Of a stretch of 64,000 bases of DNA, positions 53,186-62,015 are shown one piece after another. The notes below the pieces were generated by a model that saw nothing but the letters and a program-made list of their open reading frames with translations, did no database searches and was not told where the DNA came from. Position 1 is the first letter of the stretch, and each line of letters opens with the position of its first letter. The translations under genes were made by a program, and so were the position numbers. The DNA comes from Burkholderiales bacterium (lineage in GTDB: Bacteria; Pseudomonadota; Gammaproteobacteria; Burkholderiales; Casimicrobiaceae): assembly GCA_020851235.1 (NCBI GenBank), contig JADZDD010000035.1, positions 558,001 through 622,000 of the forward strand, read 5' to 3'.

Positions 53186-54423
53186 TACGTATTCCCTCGC
53201 GGACTCGACTCCGTCACCCTTTGGTTCGCCGGCCCCGTTATGTAGCCATCGCGCGTCTGGGGCAGTCTTCTCTGCAACAAGCTACCTGCCACTTGTGTTC
53301 GCAGAATCTGCGCGGTGCCTCCGGCGATTGTAAACATCCGTGCGTCGCGCACATGGCGTTCTAGCGGCATCGCTCGGGCATATCCCGAGGATCCGAACAT
53401 CTGCAGCGCGTCGTTCGTTACCTTATTCGCCATCTCCGCAGCAAATACCTTCGCTTGAGCGGCATGCATGACACTTGGAAAGCCGCCGTCCTCCGGGGTT
53501 GCCGCGCGGTACAGCAACAGACGCGCCGCCTCCAGTTGAATGGACATGTCGGCTAACATCCACTGGAGGCCTTGAAACTCCGCAATCGGCCGCCCAAACT
53601 GCTGCCGCTCGTTGACATAGGCCAGCGCCTCGTCGAAGGCGCACTGTGCGATGCCAAGTGCAACTGTGCCGGCTCCAACACGCTGCGCGTTATAGGCGCG
53701 CATCAGCGACGGGAAGCCGCGCCTTATCCCTCCAGGCGCCACGACCATCATAGATTTGTGCACCATCAGGTCGTCGAAGTGAAGGTGTGTCTCCGGGATA
53801 CCCCGTACGCCCATGGCAAGCGTCCGATCCGCCACCTTCAGTCCAACGGGGTCAGACGCGTCATGACGAACGACGATAAATCCAGTAATCCCCTGCTCCA
53901 CGCCGCCGTCAAACACCCTGGCAAACACCAAGTGCAACCTTGAAACACCGCCGCCCGTAATCCAATACTTTTGCCCATTTATGCGATAGTGATCCCCATG
54001 TCGATCAGCGCGGGTGGTCATCTCGCTAGCCGCGCTTCCAGCATTGGGCTCGGAGATGCAGATCGCCGGCTTGTCGCCATCAAGGACGCACGCGGCCGCG
54101 AGCTTCTTCTGCTCGTCAGTGCCATACGCCATCACAGCCCCAATTGCGCCAACGTTAGAATCGACCGTGATGCGGCCCATTGTTGCGCACGCCTGAGCCA
54201 TCTCTTCTATAACAAGCACAGTGTCCAAGTGGCTCATACCTTGTCCACCGTACGACTTCGGAATCATCATTCCCATAAAACCAGCATCGCGCAGCTTCGC
54301 GACGTTGTCCCATGGATATGCTTCAGTTGCATCGGTGCGCGCGGCCGTTGCAGCGAACTCTCCTTGCGCGAGTTCCCGTGCGGCGGCTTTCAATACACGC
54401 TGGTCATGAGTCAAAGGATACAC
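53185..54423 (-). CDS. acd: 3-sulfinopropionyl-CoA desulfinase-like protein (acyl-CoA dehydrogenase fold)
   Basis: A 412-residue FAD protein of the acyl-CoA dehydrogenase fold that lacks the catalytic base. Where dehydrogenases have Glu, this protein has Gly368 (in FTIAGGTAQILRTQ) and Gln247 (in AYNAQRVGAG), and Arg84 occurs in TMGRITVDSN. The same three features (Arg84, Gln246, Gly366) define the desulfinase AcdDPN7 of Advenella mimigardefordensis, which converts 3-sulfinopropionyl-CoA to propionyl-CoA and sulfite, and in which Arg84 is essential. FAD/substrate segments CISEPNAGSAASEM and KYWITGG are intact. It follows a decayed CoA-transferase gene that would supply its substrate and overlaps the ThDP gene. 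Confidence 0.88.
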   Translation of the reverse strand: MYPLTHDQRVLKAAARELAQGEFAATAARTDATEAYPWDNVAKLRDAGFMGMMIPKSYGGQGMSHLDTVLVIEEMAQACATMGRITVDSNVGAIGAVMAYGTDEQKKLAAACVLDGDKPAICISEPNAGSAASEMTTRADRHGDHYRINGQKYWITGGGVSRLHLVFARVFDGGVEQGITGFIVVRHDASDPVGLKVADRTLAMGVRGIPETHLHFDDLMVHKSMMVVAPGGIRRGFPSLMRAYNAQRVGAGTVALGIAQCAFDEALAYVNERQQFGRPIAEFQGLQWMLADMSIQLEAARLLLYRAATPEDGGFPSVMHAAQAKVFAAEMANKVTNDALQMFGSSGYARAMPLERHVRDARMFTIAGGTAQILRTQVAGSLLQRRLPQTRDGYITGPANQRVTESSPRGNT

Positions 54424-54459
54424 AGTGAATCTCCTAGTCTAAGTGTCAACTGAATCCCT

Positions 54460-55654
54460 GCCCGTAACCCAATCAATCGAGAAACACCCCATCGCGGTGC
54501 TCATTCTGGGGGGGGTGGATGACGGTATCTACCTGGCGTCTTTGAAGGTCTTAGGGGCGTAGCCAGCAGTCTCACGTTGCCTGTCACCGCGCTCCGATAC
54601 GCCATGGAGATCGCAGCGCCTCATGCTTGAACTTATCGATCGGAGAATACGCCCTCAAAGGTCTTCACGGACCCGCAACGCGCTCCCACCGCTTCGAGGA
54701 GGCCAAGCCACTCGTTACGCGGGCGCCTCGACAGGTTCTGCTCAATTCGCTTGCACAAGGGTTCCCGATTCTCTACGCGCTTCGCATTCGTAGCATAACG
54801 AGAACCCGAAGCCAGATCGAACAATCCAACACATTCGCAGAACTTTCGAAGCTGGATGCCGTCTTCAACTGCCAAAAATCATTGGCGATTCCGCCTCCTC
54901 GAACAGTTCCTAAGGGACGATGTCGGGATGGCCATGCCCACGACGAGGCGGATTGCACCCCGACAGTACAAAATTGCTTCGTGCATTTGCAAACCGTGCA
55001 ACTTGTGTATCCAGCAAGGAAACGCCGATTTGCCGACCCTCACCGGCAGCATCGCGATGGCGCGGGAATGCAAGAATGCCTATGGTCACGTACACGCCGG
55101 TCATAATATCTGCAATATATCTGCAATACCGACGCCCACTTTCGTGGGGCTCCCTGCCGACTCCCAGTCGAACTCATCCTAGCGTCCATGCGCTGACAAA
55201 GGAAGTCTCATCCCGACAGGTGAGCATACGGCCTCGTTTGGCCAAAGCCCGTGATCCTGCATTACACCAATCGCGGAAAGCGATCTCTCAGCTCATCGTA
55301 CGCCGATCCAGACTTTGCGCGCCCTCCTGCCTTATAGTTCTCCATGAGCAGATCTGCACGATCTATCAGCCGCAAGACTAGCTCCACCCCCGGGCTGGTC
55401 GTAATATTGATATCGATTGACGATTGAGCGCTTGTTCCGATTGGTGCAAAGATAAGGCGCGCGCTCTACCATCGGCCATCCATCAGACACGGTTACAAAT
55501 GGCGCCCCCGTGATCTCGTCTCATCACCTTCCAATGGCCTCTCGACCTTTGCAACGTCCGCATCAAGATCGCCTACAATCTGCGTGGCAGTCGGCCCCGC
55601 CAGATTCCTCGATAAGCCGAGTACTCGCACACCAGCAAGTGACATCGCGCTCAT
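54460..55654 (-). pseudogene. Decayed class III (CaiB/BaiF) CoA-transferase, act-like
   Basis: Minus-strand remnants of one CoA-transferase lie in order over about 1.2 kb in changing frames. The N-terminus (55493-55654; [20 protein letters not shown]) starts with ATGA overlap on the aminotransferase stop. Then come a piece with PYLCTNRNKRSI and PGVELVLRLIDRADLLMENY (about 55,260-55,470), ITGFGQTRPYAHLSG near 55,220, a middle block with MTGVYVTIGILAF and VSLLDTQVARFANARSNF (54,910-55,104), and a C-terminal block with RYATNAKRVENREPLCKRIE (54,633-54,875), tailing off near 54,460. At least four frame changes and several in-frame stops occur. Class III transferases include Act, which makes 3-sulfinopropionyl-CoA in Variovorax paradoxus TBEA6. 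Confidence 0.85.
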
Positions 55655-56850
55655 GATAGGCGGTCCAAAGCGATCCAAATTCGATCAATCGCTCGCTCCA
55701 AGTTCGCCTCGGAGGTCGCATACGACATCCTGATATGTCCCGGGGCGCCGAATCCAGACCCCGGGACTACAGCGACCCCATGCTCCAGTAGATAGTTGGA
55801 GAATTCAACATCACTTCCCAGTCTTTCGCCTTCGGGCGAGGAACGGCCAAGCAGAGCCTCGATGGATGGAAACAGGTAGAATGCGCCATGCGGCTTCGGA
55901 CAGGCTAAGGCGGGGATTTTCGCTAGCCACGCGAGCATGAGGTCGCGGCGAGCCTGAAGTCGTGCGCGACACTGGTATACGAACTCCTGTGAGCCGTCCA
56001 GTGCCGCAGCAGCCGCTGCTTGTGAGATTGAAGCGGTATGCGACGTGATCTGCATTTGCAACTTCGTCAGCGCCTCGATCAATGGCCTTGGGCCGCCCGC
56101 GAAGCCTACGCGCCATCCTGTCATTGCGTAGGCTTTCGACACACCGTTAACCGTGAGCGTACGCTCGCGGAGATTTGGCGCAACTTGCGCAACGGTGGCG
56201 AACATTCGGTCGTCAAATAGGATATGTTCGTAGATATCGTCAGCAAGGATCCAGAACTTCTTATATCGACTGGATTCGATCACGTCGGTCAGTGCCTTCA
56301 ATTGCTCCCGTGTGTACGCGGCACCGCTTGGATTGCTGGGGGAATTGAGGACGACCCACTTGGTCCGTTCATTGAGGGCGGCGTCCAGTGCCGCCGGCTC
56401 TAGCAGGAACGAGTCAACCAAGCGTGCCTCGACGGGCTTTAGGGTGCCGCCGTTTAGACTTATCATGTCAGCATACGACGCCCAGTAGGGGGTGGGTATG
56501 ATTACCTCATCACCCGGCGCGAGCGTGGCAAGGAATGCTTGGTACAGGATTTGCTTGGCGCCGCACCCGACGCTGATCTCACGTAAGTCATAGTCGAGAG
56601 CATTGTCCCTCCTGAACTTGCGCACGATCGCCTCGCGCAGAACAGTGGTGCCGTTTATTGGTGTGTACTTCGTCTCCCCTCTTGCGATTGCCTTCACGGC
56701 CGCAGCGCAGATGTGCTCCGGTGTCGCAAAGTCCGGTTCGCCAAGAGTTAGATCGACGACGTCCCTGCCCGCCGAGATTGCTTGACGCGTCCGCTCCGCC
56801 ATTTCCTGAATCGGCGACACCCGGAGACGTTCCATACGATCCGAGAACAC
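55651..56850 (-). CDS. Class I aminotransferase (aspartate aminotransferase-like)
   Basis: A 399-residue PLP enzyme starting with [17 protein letters not shown], the substrate-domain [14 protein letters not shown], the PLP Asp in [13 protein letters not shown], and the Schiff-base Lys in [17 protein letters not shown] with its following Arg are all present. It resembles type I-gamma aspartate aminotransferases, which act on dicarboxylic and sometimes other amino acids; cysteine sulfinate is a known alternative substrate of aspartate aminotransferases. It is the first gene of the acd operon and overlaps the CoA-transferase remnant by four bases (ATGA). Confidence 0.88.
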   Translation of the reverse strand: MFSDRMERLRVSPIQEMAERTRQAISAGRDVVDLTLGEPDFATPEHICAAAVKAIARGETKYTPINGTTVLREAIVRKFRRDNALDYDLREISVGCGAKQILYQAFLATLAPGDEVIIPTPYWASYADMISLNGGTLKPVEARLVDSFLLEPAALDAALNERTKWVVLNSPSNPSGAAYTREQLKALTDVIESSRYKKFWILADDIYEHILFDDRMFATVAQVAPNLRERTLTVNGVSKAYAMTGWRVGFAGGPRPLIEALTKLQMQITSHTASISQAAAAAALDGSQEFVYQCRARLQARRDLMLAWLAKIPALACPKPHGAFYLFPSIEALLGRSSPEGERLGSDVEFSNYLLEHGVAVVPGSGFGAPGHIRMSYATSEANLERAIDRIWIALDRLS

Positions 56851-56974
56851 AAACGAGCCCTTCTAGCTGGATACACGGCGAAATCCACGCCGTCGGATAC
56901 CTGCCGCGGTTCCTCTATCATCGATCGATACCATCTCACATGCAATTGAACCGCAAGTCAATCGCCTTTTCTCG
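56851..56974. promoter_or_regulatory. Divergent control region between the aminotransferase operon and the LysR gene
   Basis: A 124-base divergent intergenic stretch, the normal site for a LysR regulator to act. It contains the perfect palindrome ATCGATCGAT (56920-56929), a candidate LysR contact. No promoter hexamers can be assigned with confidence. Confidence 0.45.
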
Positions 56975-57904
56975 ATGTTTGGCTCCTCTTCGGACGCACT
57001 GATCTTGGTTACGTTGAAGCAACTCGAGCTCTTGGTGGCAATCGCGCAGACTCGTAGCATCTCAGCAGGCGGAGCGCGGATCGGCATGAGCGCGTCCGCT
57101 ACGAGTCATGCGTTACGCGCCCTAGAAGGCAATCTTCGAGTTGCGGTTGTGGATCGGCGAACCAAGGACTTCACGCTGACGGATGCCGGAAGTCGTGTGT
57201 TGCAACATGCACTTGATATCGTCACTTCGCTTAAGAGCATCGAACAAGAAGGCAACGCGGCCGCCGAACTAAAGTCTGGTGTGTTGCGTATTGGGTCTTT
57301 TGGAATAAGCTCGTCAGTAAAGATTCTGCCGAGTCTTATAGATCGATTTCAAATTCAATATCCAAATATCGAGATCTGCGTTTTCGAAGGACTCGATCAG
57401 GATGTTGAACAGGCACTTACTGAGGGGCGTATCGACCTTGGTGTTGTCGTTCTTCCGAAGCCCCAGTTTGACACGATACTGCTAGCCGTCGACGAGTTGG
57501 TAGCTGTGCTATCGGAATCGAGTCCACTTGCGCTGTACAAGCGAGTCGAACTTTACGAACTGACAAAATACCCCTTCATCATGACGCAGGCCGGCTCACA
57601 GGGCCTTGTGCGTAGACTCTTCGAGCGGGTCGGATGCGCGCCGCGCGTCACGCACGAACTTTCGCAACTCTCCTCGATCTTGGATTTCGTTCGGCGAGAT
57701 CGAGGTGTCTCAGTCGTTGCATCCCTAGCATTGCCGGAAAGCTTCCCTGGCGTTGTCACGCGACCCATTCGCCCGCGCACCCAGCGGCACATTTGCTTGG
57801 CGTGCCGAGATGAGACTCGCCTCACGGTGCCCGGTCGTGTGTTCTGGCAGTTAGCTCACGAGGCGAGGCCCGTTCGAATCCATCAAGCGACCGATGATCC
57901 GTAG
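56975..57904 (+). CDS. LysR-family transcriptional regulator
   Basis: A 309-residue LysR regulator. The winged HTH is near the start (LKQLELLVAIAQTRSISAGG, then SASATSHALRALEGNLRV), and the effector domain begins near residue 100 (SGVLRIGSFGISSSVKILPS). It is divergent from the aminotransferase-acd operon and probably controls it. Its last 83 bases overlap the end of the convergent amidohydrolase gene. The true start may be slightly downstream of 56975, because the first ten residues are not family-like. Confidence 0.88.
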   Translation: MFGSSSDALILVTLKQLELLVAIAQTRSISAGGARIGMSASATSHALRALEGNLRVAVVDRRTKDFTLTDAGSRVLQHALDIVTSLKSIEQEGNAAAELKSGVLRIGSFGISSSVKILPSLIDRFQIQYPNIEICVFEGLDQDVEQALTEGRIDLGVVVLPKPQFDTILLAVDELVAVLSESSPLALYKRVELYELTKYPFIMTQAGSQGLVRRLFERVGCAPRVTHELSQLSSILDFVRRDRGVSVVASLALPESFPGVVTRPIRPRTQRHICLACRDETRLTVPGRVFWQLAHEARPVRIHQATDDP

Positions 57905-59153
57905 CCCGTCGATCCACGACCACGCGCCCCTTCTTTATCACCTTTGCCACACAGTTGGTCGCGAAGCGGAATGCCGCCTGTTCGAAAGATGGCACATCGA
58001 GAATCACTAGGTCCGCCTGCTTCCCTGGCTCAAGGGAACCCAGGCGGTGGTGAAGGCCGAGAGCCATGGCCGCGTGGATGGTTCCCCCGCGGAGCGCTTC
58101 CTCGGGGGTCATACGATTTATTCGGCATCCGAGTGCCGTCGCCACCTGCATTGACTCGAGCCAGCACACCGGGCACTGGTCAGTCCCGACGGCGAGCGTC
58201 ACACCACTGGCACGTACCGCATTGATGTTAGTCGGTGACCGGTGGTTAACGATGAAATCAAACCCAGGGAACGTGACCGCCACCGTACCAGCCGCAGCAA
58301 GCGCTCTGAAGTCCTCCACTGTAGTATGATTCACGTGGTCGCACGAAGCCGCACCCATCTCGGCCGCCAAACGAGTGCCTCCGATATTGTTCTTGGCGTC
58401 GACATGTAGCTTCAACTTGAATCCCAGCTCACTCGCGCGCCTTAGGACGCGCTCTGTGTCCTTCAGGTTAAAGACGTTGGGATCGCAATAGACGTCGCAG
58501 AACTCGGCGAGTTGCCTGCTCGCGACTCGCGGCAACGCCTCCTCAAGGATCTCCGAAAGAAAGCGCTCCTTTGTCGAGCTTGGGGGGACGATGTGCGCGC
58601 CAAGATACGAGGCCACAATCTCTACCGGTACCAGTTTCCCCAGTTCTCGTGCCGCTTCCAACGATCGAATATCACTATCGGGCGTGAGCCCATAGCCACT
58701 CTTCGTCTCCAGCGTCGTGGTTCCCGCCTCGAGCATCCGACGCAGCCGCGGCAGCGACGCCATCACAAGATCGTCCACCGACAAGTCACGGTTTCGCGCG
58801 ATCGACGCCGGAACATCGAACGGCACGCCTTCCGCACGGAGACCTGCGTCATCCAGTCCTCGCATCCGTGCGAAGTACTCCCGACTCCGATCACCCCCGA
58901 AAACTAGGTGGGTATGACAATCCACGTAACCTGGAATTACCGTCCCTCCATCCGCATCAATTGTCCTTACGCTACGCTCCCCAATTCCCCGCATTACGTC
59001 GACGCTCGAGCCGACGGCGAGAATCGTCTCCCCCTCCAAGGCCACCACGCCACGATCAACCGCACCAACCCCTTGATCCCCGCTGCATGTAACAACTTGG
59101 GATGCGCCCGTTATTACTGTTGTTACCGCTGACGCGTCAACTCGGCAGCCCAT
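57822..59153 (-). CDS. Imidazolonepropionase-like amidohydrolase
   Basis: A 443-residue metal-dependent amidohydrolase. The metal site shows the H-x-H motif (His80 and His82 in YVDCHTHLVFGGDRSREYF), the later His in FKLKLHVDAK, CDHVNH, and the final Asp in AVGTDQCP; TTTLETKSGYGL is shared with HutI. The GGGI-containing loop that follows the HTH motif in true imidazolonepropionases is not seen, and no other hut genes are present. It therefore probably opens a cyclic amide other than imidazolone propionate. Its start overlaps the AhpD-like gene by 17 bases; its end overlaps lysR. Confidence 0.82.
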   Translation of the reverse strand: MGCRVDASAVTTVITGASQVVTCSGDQGVGAVDRGVVALEGETILAVGSSVDVMRGIGERSVRTIDADGGTVIPGYVDCHTHLVFGGDRSREYFARMRGLDDAGLRAEGVPFDVPASIARNRDLSVDDLVMASLPRLRRMLEAGTTTLETKSGYGLTPDSDIRSLEAARELGKLVPVEIVASYLGAHIVPPSSTKERFLSEILEEALPRVASRQLAEFCDVYCDPNVFNLKDTERVLRRASELGFKLKLHVDAKNNIGGTRLAAEMGAASCDHVNHTTVEDFRALAAAGTVAVTFPGFDFIVNHRSPTNINAVRASGVTLAVGTDQCPVCWLESMQVATALGCRINRMTPEEALRGGTIHAAMALGLHHRLGSLEPGKQADLVILDVPSFEQAAFRFATNCVAKVIKKGRVVVDRRATDHRSLDGFERASPRELTARTHDRAP

Positions 59154-59772
59154 CCGATTGACCTCCTACTAGTCCCTCCCCCAGCTCATCCCCATTAAGA
59201 GGCAACTCCGCGCGACTAGATCCTCGCGCAAGCATCGCCTCCAATACACCGTCCTCGATTTCGATCCTTAATGCGTCGTTGAAGCGATTAAAAAACCCAC
59301 ACAACGCGATACGTAGTGTCAGCTCGACAATCTGCTCCTCGCTGAAGTGATTACGCAACTCATCAAACATCCGGTCCCGAATTCTCTGTGGGCTACTGGT
59401 GACCTGCACTGCGTAGTCCCTAACAAGCAGATCGACTCCGTCGAACCCTGGCACCGCGGAATCCAATATGCGCGCCACCGAACTTGGTGCGATGCCGACG
59501 TCCACGAGTCGCGGGGTATGGTGGCTCACACAGTATCGACACTCATTCAACTTCGAGACTACGACAAGCGCGATCTCTAAATAGCGCTTGGGGAGGATCG
59601 CGTCGCTCTGAAACTCAAGGAGCAGCCCCATGATATGTCTAAGTGCCGGCGGCCGGTGCGCGAACACCATCACCTGATTCATAAAGGGGCCATAGTCCTC
59701 AACAAATCGACGATACACCTCGCGAACCTCACTCGGAACTTCGTCGATCAACAGGTCTCGTACTCGAGCCAT
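59137..59772 (-). CDS. AhpD-like carboxymuconolactone decarboxylase-family protein
   Basis: A 211-residue helical protein. Glu77, Cys78, Cys81 and His85 in NECRYCVSHHTP form the E-C-x-x-C-x3-H thiol peroxidase motif of AhpD-like proteins, which use the disulfide pair for peroxide reduction or as a redox partner. The rest (LEIALVVVSKLNE, then ELTLRIALCGFFNRFNDAL) fits the family. It lies between the amidohydrolase (17-base overlap) and the binding-protein gene and is likely in the same operon. Confidence 0.83.
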   Translation of the reverse strand: MARVRDLLIDEVPSEVREVYRRFVEDYGPFMNQVMVFAHRPPALRHIMGLLLEFQSDAILPKRYLEIALVVVSKLNECRYCVSHHTPRLVDVGIAPSSVARILDSAVPGFDGVDLLVRDYAVQVTSSPQRIRDRMFDELRNHFSEEQIVELTLRIALCGFFNRFNDALRIEIEDGVLEAMLARGSSRAELPLNGDELGEGLVGGQSDGLPS

Positions 59773-59832
59773 ATCGTACCTATGGGCGAAACAATTCTGT
59801 AGTACTCCTCGCGTACTCAGTTCGACAACTCC

Positions 59833-61053
59833 TCAACGAACCTTTAGAGTGGCGATAATCTCATCCCTACCGTTCCTTATTTGATATAGTTGAATGTCGC
59901 GGCCGATCAGTTGCCTGTTCTGATCGAACTCGACGGCCGATCCAGCGCCGGAGTAGTTTATCTTCTCGCCGGCTCGTAACGCCTTGAGTCCATCCAGAAC
60001 GTTATAAACGACCTTCTTCCCGGGACCCGTACTGACGTCATAAATCGCTCGCTTGACCGCTTCCGCCTCCGTAGTACCTGCCTTCTCAATCGCCAGCGCT
60101 AGAACGGAGATTTGGTCACGACACGCGGTTCCGTACGGATGTTGAATCTGCCCGTTGTCTTGCAATCCTGCTTCCTGCAGATACTGTTTGTATGCCGGGC
60201 TGTCGAGGGGCGGAATCGGGAACCCATGCAAGATACCGTCCGCTGCTGCACCAACTGCCTTCTTGAAAGGTTCGCTTGCTGCGAATGTCACTGTAATCAC
60301 CTGACCTTTATAGCCGGCTCGGTAGATATCCTTATACACCGAAGTGAAATCTGTAACATACGCCGGAATAAATACTGCATCTGGGTTCCCCTCCAGCAAA
60401 CGGGAAACTTCCGCCTTATAAGACGCCTGATTGGCATTGTAGTAAAAAGGCTTTTCCAAGAGGCGTCCAGGTCCGATCGCCTCCTCAAATCCGGTCAGAA
60501 TGGATCTAGTGAAGTCGTTGTTCAGGGCCATTAACTTGAACTGTTTGAAGCCTCGATCTATTGCCATCTTTCCGAGCGCCCGACCCCACACCGGATTAAG
60601 TATCTGGAAGTTAAAGCACAGACCTTTTGTGTCGCGAATAGGAATATCATCGGACGAAGAGGTGCACATTTGGATTATGTTGGCGCTTTGACACTTCGGC
60701 ATGATGCCGAGCGTTACCGACGACGCCCAAGTACCCAATATCGCTATCACCTGATTCACATTTATTAGCTTATCGGCAGCGCGGGTTGCGGTCTCTGGGT
60801 TTGTCTCGCCATCTTCTTGGGTTAGCTTAATCTGGCGATTCAGTACTCCACCCGACGCGTTAATCTGATCCACGGTTCGCCTAATCGCCGCGGCCATGTT
60901 GCCCCCATAAGGCGCCCCCCCGCCAGTATTGGGTGTCAGCGAGCCAATACTAATTGCGTCGTTCGCGTATAGGAGTCTAGGACTGAGTGTCGATCCGAGA
61001 GCGGCGATAGCTGATCCGGTGAGAATACGGCGACGCGAAGTGGAAAAGTCCAT
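59833..61053 (-). CDS. livK: Branched-chain-type ABC transporter substrate-binding protein (LivJ/LivK-like)
   Basis: A 406-residue periplasmic binding protein. The N-terminus has a twin-arginine-like leader (STSRRRILTGSAIAALGS), cleaved near LLYA. The mature protein starts ISIGSLTPNTGGGAPYGGNM and has the type I Liv fold (ILGTWASSVTLGIMPKCQ, KAVGAAADGILHG). GGAGGA lies 7 bases before the ATG. The ligand cannot be read from sequence; family members bind amino acids, amides and many small organic acids. Confidence 0.9.
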   Translation of the reverse strand: MDFSTSRRRILTGSAIAALGSTLSPRLLYANDAISIGSLTPNTGGGAPYGGNMAAAIRRTVDQINASGGVLNRQIKLTQEDGETNPETATRAADKLINVNQVIAILGTWASSVTLGIMPKCQSANIIQMCTSSSDDIPIRDTKGLCFNFQILNPVWGRALGKMAIDRGFKQFKLMALNNDFTRSILTGFEEAIGPGRLLEKPFYYNANQASYKAEVSRLLEGNPDAVFIPAYVTDFTSVYKDIYRAGYKGQVITVTFAASEPFKKAVGAAADGILHGFPIPPLDSPAYKQYLQEAGLQDNGQIQHPYGTACRDQISVLALAIEKAGTTEAEAVKRAIYDVSTGPGKKVVYNVLDGLKALRAGEKINYSGAGSAVEFDQNRQLIGRDIQLYQIRNGRDEIIATLKVR

Positions 61054-61092
61054 GAAGCTTCCTCCAAAATGATCTACAGGAGCCGTTCAATG

Positions 61093-62007
61093 CTAATCCG
61101 GAGTTCTTTCGAACGGAGATGAGAATTTTGGCTCAGGGATTAGCCCTCTAGGTTTGAAGCGCAGAACCACCATCAGTATGCAGCCGATCAAGATGATTCG
61201 AATCGAGGCGAGCTGCTGCGAATTGACAAATGACACGAAATCCCCGAGAAAGCGGGAGCCTTCGAGAATCACCATCACGATACCTGCGCCGAGGAGGAGT
61301 CCCCTGTTGTTGCCATATCCTCCGACAATGACTGACATCCAGATGAATATCGCGATCATCGGCATGAAGGTATCTGGGCTGATGTTCTGGACATAATGAG
61401 CGAAAAGAGCGCCGGCCAATCCCATGAAGATCGACCCGATAGCGAATACCTGAACCCTGAATCGGACGATGTTCTTCCCAAGAACGCTCGCAACAACATC
61501 ATCTTCCCGGATTGCACGAAGCACGCGCCCGTAAGGGCTTGATCTGATTCGCTCGCAGATGACATAGATTATGAGGATCGTGAACGCCACCGCGCCTAGA
61601 TAGACAAGTGCGTACGAGGCGTTGGTCAGACCGAAATCAAACGGGCGTACGGAGATCTTCAGCCCCCTCGGACCCTCAGTCAGCCAATCTTCATTTAGAG
61701 CGAGGAGTCTCACGATCTCTCCGAAGCCGAGAGTAACAATGGCGAAGTAGTCTTCGCGTAGCCGCATCGTGAGAAGACTGACTATAAGCCCGACAACTCC
61801 AGCGCCAGCAGCGGCGAGCACAATCGCGAGCTCAGGGGGCAATCCGACGCGGGTAGATAGAATTCCTCCTGTGTATGCACCAATTGCATAGAATCCGGCC
61901 ACGCCGAAGTTGACCATGCCAGTAATGCCCCACTGCAGGTTTAGGCCTTGGGCCAGGATCATGAAGAATCCTGCGTACGTGGCAATGGCGACAATGTATG
62001 GAAGCAT
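61093..62007 (-). CDS. livM: Branched-chain-type ABC transporter permease, LivM-like
   Basis: A 304-residue membrane permease with eight or more hydrophobic segments. LNLQWGITGMVNFGVAGFYA near the start and SPYGRVLRAIREDDVVASVLGKNIVRFR in the cytoplasmic loop are LivM landmarks; that loop contacts the ATPases. It lies 39 bases before the binding-protein gene and 8 bases after livH. Confidence 0.92.
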   Translation of the reverse strand: MLPYIVAIATYAGFFMILAQGLNLQWGITGMVNFGVAGFYAIGAYTGGILSTRVGLPPELAIVLAAAGAGVVGLIVSLLTMRLREDYFAIVTLGFGEIVRLLALNEDWLTEGPRGLKISVRPFDFGLTNASYALVYLGAVAFTILIIYVICERIRSSPYGRVLRAIREDDVVASVLGKNIVRFRVQVFAIGSIFMGLAGALFAHYVQNISPDTFMPMIAIFIWMSVIVGGYGNNRGLLLGAGIVMVILEGSRFLGDFVSFVNSQQLASIRIILIGCILMVVLRFKPRGLIPEPKFSSPFERTPD

Positions 62008-62015
62008 ATCGGGAT

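Noticed and set aside
54627-55106. Plus-strand open frame of 159 codons within the gap between acd and the aminotransferase gene
   Set aside because: The opposite strand carries collinear remnants of a CoA-transferase, which explain the sequence; the plus-strand product has no recognisable features.
57822-59153. Calling the amidohydrolase hutI and the region a histidine-degradation operon
   Set aside because: No other hut gene is present and a conserved HutI loop is missing, so the symbol was withheld.
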